A DNA stretch of 64,000 bases from Hongsoonwoonella zoysiae (GTDB taxonomy: Bacteria > Pseudomonadota > Alphaproteobacteria > Rhizobiales > Stappiaceae), in NCBI RefSeq assembly GCF_013266695.1, contig NZ_JABRXF010000002.1, positions 620,001 through 684,000 of the forward strand. Direction: 5' to 3'. The stretch's first letter is position 1. Each line of letters starts with the position of its first letter. The notes under the pieces are model-generated. The model was not told the DNA's origin. It did no database searches and saw nothing but the letters and a program-made list of their open reading frames with translations. Positions 58,463 to 64,000 of the stretch are shown one piece after another. The position numbers and the translations under genes were made by a program.

Positions 58463-59737
58463 TCAGCCGATCCGTTCCAATCCGCCCATATAGGGCCTGA
58501 GCAAGTCCGGAACCGTGACGGATCCGTCTTCGTTCTGGTAATTCTCAAGAACGGCGATAAGCGCACGCCCGACTGCAACGCCGGAACCGTTCAGCGTATG
58601 GACGAAACGAACGCCCTTTTCGCCAGCCGGGCGATAACGAGCGTTCATGCGCCGCGCCTGAAAATCCCCGCAAACGGAGCAACTGGAAATCTCGCGGTAG
58701 GCACCCTGCCCCGGCAGCCAGACCTCAAGATCGTAGGTCTTGCGCGCGCCGAACCCCATGTCGCCCGCACAAAGCGTGACGACACGATAATGAAGGCCGA
58801 GCTTCTTTAGAACGGTTTCAGCGGATTCGCGCATGCGCTCCAGTTCGTCGAGCGACTCCTCCGGCCGGGTTATCGACACGAGCTCGCACTTCTGGAACTG
58901 ATGCTGACGCAGCATGCCGCGCACGTCACGCCCGGCGGACCCTGCCTCGGACCGGAAACAATAGGTAAGCGCCGTCACCCGCATGGGAAGCGCGCCTTCG
59001 TCCATAATCTCGCCATTGACGATATTGGTGAGCGGCACTTCGGCGGTGGGGATCAGCCAGCGATCGTCGGTTGTGCGGAACTGGTCTTCAGCGAACTTGG
59101 GCAACTGCCCGGTCCCGTAAAGAATTTCATCACGCACCAGCAGCGGCGGCGAAACTTCCGTATAGCCGTGCGCACCCGTGTGTAGGTCGATCATGAACTG
59201 GCCGAGCGCCCGTTCAAGCCGCGCAACCTGGCCCTTGAGCATGACGAAACGCGATCCGGCGAGCTTTGCCGCCGTCTCGAAATCCATCCCGCCCAAGCTT
59301 TCGCCAAGCTCGAAATGCTCCTTGGGCTCAAACGCGAAAGACGGCTTTTCGCCGACGACATGCAATTCCACATTATCGGCTTCATCGACACCGTCCGGAA
59401 TATCGTCGAGCGGCAGGTTCGGAATCGTGGAAAGCGCTTCGTTGAGGGCGGCGCCGAGCTTTCGCTCCTCCTCCTCGCCCTCCTGAACGAAGGATTTCAG
59501 TTTGGCGACTTCGTCAATAAGCTCCTGCGCGCGCGCCTCATCGCCCGACCCCTTGGCTTTGCCGATCTCCTTAGATGCGGCGTTGCGGCGCTCCTGCGCC
59601 TCCTGCAGTTTTGCAACATGGGCGCGGCGCGTTTCGTCGAGTGCAATCAGGCGCGCGGACTGAGGTTCCACACCACGCCGCGCCATCGCGACGTCGAAGG
59701 TCTCAGGGTTCTCGCGGATCCACTTGATGTCGTGCAT
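58463..59737 (-). CDS. serS: Seryl-tRNA synthetase
   Basis: A 424-residue class II synthetase charging tRNA-Ser. The N-terminal coiled coil (residues ~30-105, [27 protein letters not shown]) binds the tRNA long arm. The catalytic core shows GHLPKF-like [29 protein letters not shown], motif 2 [44 protein letters not shown] and motif 3 [20 protein letters not shown]. The downstream surE begins five bases after its stop. Confidence 0.98.
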   Translation of the reverse strand: MHDIKWIRENPETFDVAMARRGVEPQSARLIALDETRRAHVAKLQEAQERRNAASKEIGKAKGSGDEARAQELIDEVAKLKSFVQEGEEEERKLGAALNEALSTIPNLPLDDIPDGVDEADNVELHVVGEKPSFAFEPKEHFELGESLGGMDFETAAKLAGSRFVMLKGQVARLERALGQFMIDLHTGAHGYTEVSPPLLVRDEILYGTGQLPKFAEDQFRTTDDRWLIPTAEVPLTNIVNGEIMDEGALPMRVTALTYCFRSEAGSAGRDVRGMLRQHQFQKCELVSITRPEESLDELERMRESAETVLKKLGLHYRVVTLCAGDMGFGARKTYDLEVWLPGQGAYREISSCSVCGDFQARRMNARYRPAGEKGVRFVHTLNGSGVAVGRALIAVLENYQNEDGSVTVPDLLRPYMGGLERIG

Positions 59738-59832
59738 GAAAAACCCCGGCTGACAGTGTCACGGCTGCCAAGCAAACCGCGATACAGAACGCCGGCAAGC
59801 TGAAGGGGCCAGGTCATGAACCTGAAGCGATC

Positions 59833-60624
59833 TCAGTCGCTATCCGCCTCTTCCGCTTCCCGCTCTTCGCGCTTCTTCTCGACGAGCCGGACGGAAAGAA
59901 TGGAGACTTCGTAGAGAAGCAACGTCGGTAGCGCAAGACCGATCTGGCTGATGGGATCGGGCGGTGTAAGCACAGCCGCGGCGACGAAGGCGATCACGAC
60001 CGCGTATTTGCGCTTCTGCTTCAATCCGTCAGCCGTCACGAGGCCGACGCGGCCAAGAAGCGTCAACAGAACAGGAAGCTGAAACACGAGGCCGAAGGCG
60101 AATATCAGGATCATGATAAGTCCCAGATATTCGCTGACGCGCGGAAGAAGGTGAATGCTTGCCTTGCCGGCGTCTCCCGCCTGCTCCATCGACAAAAAGA
60201 AGCCCATGGCAAGCGGCATGACGAGGAAATAGACGAGTGCGGCGCCGATCAGAAAAAGAATCGGCGTTGCGACCAGGAACGGCAGGAACGCGCCGCGCTC
60301 ATGTTTGTAGAGCCCGGGCGCGACGAACATGTAAATTTGCGAGGCGATCACCGGAAAGGCGAGGAACAACGCACCGAAAAGCGCCAGCTTCAACTGCGTG
60401 AAGAAATATTCCTGCGGCGCCGTGTAGATTAGCTCGATCGAGCGTTCGGTGCCCGCCGCCTGCTCATACGGCACGATCAGGATGTTGAATATGTCGGTCG
60501 CTACGTAGAAGCAGGCGATGAAAGCAATGATGATTGCTATCACCGACTTCATGAGCCGCTGACGCAACTCGATCAGATGCTCGATGAGCGGCGCCTTGCT
60601 GGCGTCGATATCTTCCTGCGTCAT
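59833..60624 (-). CDS. tatC: Sec-independent protein translocase subunit TatC
   Basis: A 263-residue six-span membrane protein that recognises twin-arginine signal peptides with TatB. Marks are [17 protein letters not shown] at the N-terminus, [46 protein letters not shown] (first periplasmic loop and TM2) and [20 protein letters not shown]. The acidic C-terminal tail is long ([15 protein letters not shown]). The start overlaps the tatB stop as ATGA. Confidence 0.97.
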   Translation of the reverse strand: MTQEDIDASKAPLIEHLIELRQRLMKSVIAIIIAFIACFYVATDIFNILIVPYEQAAGTERSIELIYTAPQEYFFTQLKLALFGALFLAFPVIASQIYMFVAPGLYKHERGAFLPFLVATPILFLIGAALVYFLVMPLAMGFFLSMEQAGDAGKASIHLLPRVSEYLGLIMILIFAFGLVFQLPVLLTLLGRVGLVTADGLKQKRKYAVVIAFVAAAVLTPPDPISQIGLALPTLLLYEVSILSVRLVEKKREEREAEEADSD

Positions 60625-61091
60625 GCCTTAGAGCCTTCAGCGGCCTTCTTCTCGTCAACGCCCCGATCCGCCCCGGCGGCGGCCCGACCGTCGACGGCCG
60701 CCTCACCCGCATCTGCAGGTTCCGCCGTGGTTTCCACTTTCTCAGGCGCCTCTTCCCGCTTGCCGCCAACCGAAGCCGACGCATCGCCTGGCGCCACCTT
60801 TTCGGCAGGCTTGGGCTTCTTCGGCTCGGTCTCGATCGACTTCTTAAGGTCCGACAGCGGATCGAAGTTGCCAGCCTTTTCGACCTGCTTCTTCATATCC
60901 GCGATGTCGGCCTGTTGTTCCGCCTCGCGCAAGGCCTCGTTGAAGGTCGACTGGAATTCGCCGGCCATGCGCCGAAGCTTGCCCACCGTCTGCCCGAAGG
61001 TGCGCAGCATTTTCGGCAGGTCTTTTGGACCCACGACGATTATCGCGATCATCGCGATCACGAGAAGTTCCGTCCAGCCGATATCGAACAT
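60621..61091 (-). CDS. tatB: Sec-independent protein translocase subunit TatB
   Basis: A 156-residue single-span protein. The N-terminus [33 protein letters not shown] gives the membrane helix, hinge and start of the amphipathic helix. The C-terminal half is a charged, alanine- and glutamate-rich tail of low complexity. It pairs with TatC as receptor. It lies 38 bases after tatA. Confidence 0.96.
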   Translation of the reverse strand: MFDIGWTELLVIAMIAIIVVGPKDLPKMLRTFGQTVGKLRRMAGEFQSTFNEALREAEQQADIADMKKQVEKAGNFDPLSDLKKSIETEPKKPKPAEKVAPGDASASVGGKREEAPEKVETTAEPADAGEAAVDGRAAAGADRGVDEKKAAEGSKA

Positions 61092-61129
61092 GAGCCGCCG
61101 CCACCCTCAGCCAACCGCGCCGCAAGGCG

Positions 61130-61366
61130 TCAGCTGGCCTTGGACTTGTCCTTGGATTGCTGAGCGGATGCGCTCTCGGCCGGATTGTGATCGATCGTCT
61201 TCGGATCGACTTTCTCGGCTTCCGCGGTATCGTCCTCGTTGAGCCCCTTCTTGAAGCTCTTGATGCCCTTAGCGACGTCGCCCATCAGCTCTGAAATCTT
61301 GCCGCGGCCGAAAAGCAGAACGATGATCACCGCGATGATCAGGATCTGCCAAAAGCTGATACCCAT
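61130..61366 (-). CDS. tatA: Sec-independent protein translocase subunit TatA
   Basis: A 78-residue pore-forming Tat subunit: [20 protein letters not shown] then the hinge [25 protein letters not shown], followed by a polar tail rich in serine and lysine. The FGRGK hinge is typical. First gene of tatA-tatB-tatC on the minus strand. Confidence 0.97.
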   Translation of the reverse strand: MGISFWQILIIAVIIVLLFGRGKISELMGDVAKGIKSFKKGLNEDDTAEAEKVDPKTIDHNPAESASAQQSKDKSKAS

Positions 61367-61599
61367 ACGTCAAACTCCTTGTCGTCGACCGGCTTCCCTC
61401 CAGATCATCTTGTCCGGAGCTTCAAGAAGCCGACCCTTATTCACGCAGCCGCAGGCTGGTTCAATCCGCAAAACGGGTCCATTTCGCGGGACCATGCCCA
61501 GGACCGGCTCTGCGACCGGCGCGGCACTATTGCAGGAAAGACGAAGCTTTCGCAACCAATCGATTGGGAAGTTGCACCGCTCATTCGCCCACCTGTCAT

Positions 61600-62724
61600 T
61601 CAACTTTCGTCGCGCTTGAAGACCAGCACGTCCCTTTCGTCGGCTCGAACCCCGACATCCATGCCGACCGCAAAACGGCCACCGTCACGGACCCTGGCCT
61701 TTATTTCGTGCTCAAGGCCCTCCACCGCAAGGTCGATCAGGTCCACCTCGCCAACAAAACGCCGGCGCAAAACGCGTCCGGCCCGCCCTTCCCCCGGCTC
61801 CCCCAGCATTATTCCCTGCGGACGGAGGGACACATCGACGTTATCGCCCGGCTTCACACCAGGTGCGGCATAACGGCCGAACACGGTCTCGACGGCATCC
61901 GCTTCCGCCACGCCTTCAATCTCGTTGAGTTCCGAAAAGAATCGGGCGACGAATAGGTCCACGGGGTGATTGTAAAGCTCGTCCGCCGTACCAAGCTGCG
62001 TGATCGCGCCCTTTCGCATCAAGGCGATACGGTCGCCCATGCGCATGGCTTCCTCGGGGTCGTGCGTGACGAGGATACAGGTTGCGCGGGTTTCTCGCAG
62101 CACAGAGAGCGTTTCGTCGCGCACGCTGTCGCGGAGCCTTCGATCAAGTCCTGAAAACGGCTCATCCATTAAAAGAACGCCAGGGCGCGGGGCAATGGCC
62201 CTTGCAAGCGCCACGCGCTGCTGCTCGCCCCCGGAAAGGGCATGCGGATAATCTTCGGCATAGCCATGAAGACCAACGCGAGACAGCGCGGCAAGAGCCT
62301 CACGGCGGGCGTCCTCCGCCGAAAGCCCGCGCAGGCCGAACATCACGTTATCAATGATGGAAAGATGCGGAAACAGCGCATAGTCCTGAAACATGAGCCC
62401 GATGCCGCGCTTTTCCGGCGGCAGGAACCGGGAAGGACCGCCAACCTCCTGCTCGTTGATCAGAACGCGGCCGGCCGACTGCCGTTCGATACCCGCGGCG
62501 AGGCGCAGAAGCGTGGTCTTGCCGCAGCCGGAATGACCAAGAAGGCAAAGAACCTCGCCAGGCTCAATAGTGAGCGAAACGTCGCGCACGGAGGAAACGC
62601 CATCATAATCGTGGCTGACACGCTCAAATGCAAGCCGGGCGGCGATGGTCGCCGCGGCAGTGCCGCGCACGCCCCAGCGGCCCGCCGAATTCGCCGCGTT
62701 CCGGGGATTTATCGACATGGTCAT
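61600..62724 (-). CDS. Orphan ABC transporter ATP-binding protein with TOBE-like domain (FbpC/PotA type)
   Basis: A 374-residue ATPase. Walker A is LLGHSGCGKTTLLRL, the Q-loop MFQDYALFPHLS, the signature LSGGEQQRVALARAI, Walker B VLLMDEPFSGLD and the H-loop ILVTHDPEEAMRMGDR; a C-terminal beta domain (residues ~280-374, VSLRPQGIMLG) is TOBE-like. This is the FbpC/PotA/CysA type used for ferric iron, polyamine or sulfate import. No permease or binding protein is adjacent. The start overlaps the scpB stop as ATGA, an odd partner. Confidence 0.93.
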   Translation of the reverse strand: MTMSINPRNAANSAGRWGVRGTAAATIAARLAFERVSHDYDGVSSVRDVSLTIEPGEVLCLLGHSGCGKTTLLRLAAGIERQSAGRVLINEQEVGGPSRFLPPEKRGIGLMFQDYALFPHLSIIDNVMFGLRGLSAEDARREALAALSRVGLHGYAEDYPHALSGGEQQRVALARAIAPRPGVLLMDEPFSGLDRRLRDSVRDETLSVLRETRATCILVTHDPEEAMRMGDRIALMRKGAITQLGTADELYNHPVDLFVARFFSELNEIEGVAEADAVETVFGRYAAPGVKPGDNVDVSLRPQGIMLGEPGEGRAGRVLRRRFVGEVDLIDLAVEGLEHEIKARVRDGGRFAVGMDVGVRADERDVLVFKRDES

Positions 62725-63464
62725 CTGGGATCCGTCTCACCGTCTTCATCGTCGGCCGTATCGAAGAGCAGCGTCTGTTCGAGCGGATCTTCATCTTCCT
62801 GAAGATCGCTTGAATCATCGGGCATCGGCACCTGGAAATTGGCCGGAACCGCGCTGTCGAGAAGGCCTGCGCCTTTCAGTTCCTCAAGGCCTGGCAGGTC
62901 ACCGATTGCGGCAATCGAGAAATGTTCCAGAAACGCTTCCGTCGTCCCATAAGTGACCGGTCGGCCCGGAGTACGCCGCCGACCCCGCATGCGTACCCAT
63001 CCGGTCTCCATGAGGACGTCGAGCGTGCCCTTTGACGTCGACACGCCGCGAATTTCTTCAACTTCAGCGCGCGTGACCGGCTGGTGGTAGGCGATGATCG
63101 CCAGCGTTTCCAAGGCGGCCCTCGACAATCTGCGTTCTTCGATCTGTTCCCGGCGAAGAAGGTATGAAAGATCTTCGGCGGTGCGCAGCGCCCATTTGCC
63201 GGCAACGTTGACGACGTTTACACCGCGCGTCGCATACTGGCGCTGCAGTTCCGTGAGGAGCGCCCTTATGTCGTGATCTCCAGGCAGGCGTTTTTCAAGT
63301 TCCTCGACACCGAGCGGTTCGCCGGAAGCAAAGAGCAGTGCTTCCAGCATGCGAATGCCGGAATGGTCATCGCGCTGCCGTCCGCCAGCCGTTTTTCCCG
63401 TTTCCACGGATTGAGCGCCGGAGCCTTCCGCCTCATTCATCGCGATTTGTCTGTTCTCCATCAC
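62721..63464 (-). CDS. scpB: Segregation and condensation protein ScpB
   Basis: A 247-residue winged-helix subunit of the bacterial condensin Smc-ScpA-ScpB. Marks are IRMLEALLFASGEPLGVEEL, ETLAIIAYHQPVTRAEVEEIRGVS, DVLMETGWVRMRGRRRTPGRPVTYGTT and FLEHFSIAAIGDLPGLEEL. The C-terminal ~35 residues are very acidic. The frame overlaps the end of scpA; starts at 63464, 63461 or 63440 (overlap of eight bases) are possible. Confidence 0.96.
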   Translation of the reverse strand: MMENRQIAMNEAEGSGAQSVETGKTAGGRQRDDHSGIRMLEALLFASGEPLGVEELEKRLPGDHDIRALLTELQRQYATRGVNVVNVAGKWALRTAEDLSYLLRREQIEERRLSRAALETLAIIAYHQPVTRAEVEEIRGVSTSKGTLDVLMETGWVRMRGRRRTPGRPVTYGTTEAFLEHFSIAAIGDLPGLEELKGAGLLDSAVPANFQVPMPDDSSDLQEDEDPLEQTLLFDTADDEDGETDPR

Positions 63465-64000
63465 CGGGCGGGCCTTCGGCCTGCTGCGCGTTTTCTTCTC
63501 CCGAACGCTTACGCAGGTATAGCCGCTCGAAGGGACCGGACTGCCTTAGCTCGATTTCCCCCTCCCGGACAAGTTCCAAACTGGCCGAAAAAGAGCTGGC
63601 GAGCACTGTGGAGCGTTGCCCAGGGTCCGCGATATACCGCAAGAGATAGGAATCGATCGGCGTCCAGTCCAGCGTCTGGCCGATCAGGCGCACAAGCAAA
63701 TCCCGGGCTTCCTGAAGCGACCAGACAGTGCGCCGGCGGACATGAACCGACGTTACCGACTGGCGCTGCCGTTGAGAGGCATAGGCCGATAAAAGATCGT
63801 AAAGCGAGGCCTTGTAGTGGCCGACACGCTCTATCGAGACCGTTTCCGGCATTCCGCGCGCGAAAACGTCCCGCCCGAGGCGATTGCGCGCAAGCAACCT
63901 GGCTGAGGCCTCCCGCATGGCTTCGAGGCGGCGAAGGCGGAACGCAAGCGCAGCCGCCAGTTCCTCGCCGGTCGGTTCGTCGTCGTTCCTTGTTTCAGGA
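63433..64000 (-). CDS. scpA: Segregation and condensation protein ScpA (cut by window edge)
   Basis: The C-terminal ~188 residues of the kleisin ScpA, which bridges the Smc heads. The frame is open to base 64000 without a start. The visible part begins ETRNDDEPTGEELAAALAFR, then LEAMREASARLLARNRLGRDVF, and a C-terminal winged-helix region SFSASLELVREGEIELRQSGPFERLYLR, typical of ScpA. The overlap with scpB indicates coupled translation. Confidence 0.93.
   Translation of the reverse strand, partial: PETRNDDEPTGEELAAALAFRLRRLEAMREASARLLARNRLGRDVFARGMPETVSIERVGHYKASLYDLLSAYASQRQRQSVTSVHVRRRTVWSLQEARDLLVRLIGQTLDWTPIDSYLLRYIADPGQRSTVLASSFSASLELVREGEIELRQSGPFERLYLRKRSGEENAQQAEGPPGDGEQTNRDE

Overview
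The window is about 58% GC and reads as chromosomal DNA of an alphaproteobacterium of the order Hyphomicrobiales (Rhizobiales), in the Phyllobacteriaceae/Brucellaceae/Rhizobiaceae part of the tree. The basis is gene content and order: phosphatidylcholine synthase, an IalB-family protein, two DUF1127 genes each followed by a cuckoo-type RNA, GTTC-N7-GTTC LexA boxes, and the run scpAB-tatABC-serS-surE-pcm-nlpD-like-yajC-secDF. The exact genus cannot be fixed from sequence alone. No rRNA, tRNA, CRISPR, insertion sequence or phage gene was seen.

Bases 1-8610 (mostly minus strand) form a purine uptake and oxidation block: a LysR regulator, a broken 5-hydroxyisourate-hydrolase-like relic, xdhA-xdhB-xdhC, and the ATPase plus a cut-off permease of a BMP/nucleoside-type ABC importer. 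Bases 8623-18800 hold metabolic and envelope genes: quinone oxidoreductase, TerC, pcs, DUF2182, an FAD monooxygenase, a CaiB-type CoA transferase, an AEC carrier, an LpxL-like acyltransferase, malyl-CoA lyase and hspQ. Bases 18877-25374 hold an IalB-family protein and a tightly spaced plus-strand group: an orphan oligopeptide-binding protein, an acyl-CoA-synthetase-like protein with a ruined P-loop, a PleD-like protein with ruined receiver and GGDEF motifs, and an FrnE-type DsbA protein.

Bases 25444-34837 are housekeeping and cell-surface precursor genes: eno, ugd, kdsA, galU, a DUF4864 protein, tgt-queA, two tandem cyclophilins and coaD. Bases 34978-36245 carry three small exported proteins sharing a C-x6-D-x4-C spacing. 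gyrA, marC, a small exported protein, a CDF metal transporter, ssb and uvrA follow; two LexA-type boxes lie between ssb and uvrA. Bases 45789-46677 hold the two DUF1127/small-RNA units with anti-Shine-Dalgarno hairpin loops.

Bases 46719-64000 return to core functions: a lipoprotein with a possible Cys-His-Asp triad, a sulfotransferase-like protein, trmFO, homologues of the mitochondrial complex I assembly factors NDUFAF6 and NDUFAF3 beside secF-secD-yajC, a DUF815 ATPase, an NlpD-like LysM/LytM lipoprotein, pcm-surE-serS, tatC-tatB-tatA, an orphan ABC ATPase, and scpB-scpA (scpA runs off the right edge). The least explained parts are the pseudo-enzyme pair at 21.8-24.6 kb, the Cys-Asp-Cys small exported proteins at 35-36 kb, and the degraded uraH-like gene with a segment shared with XdhB.
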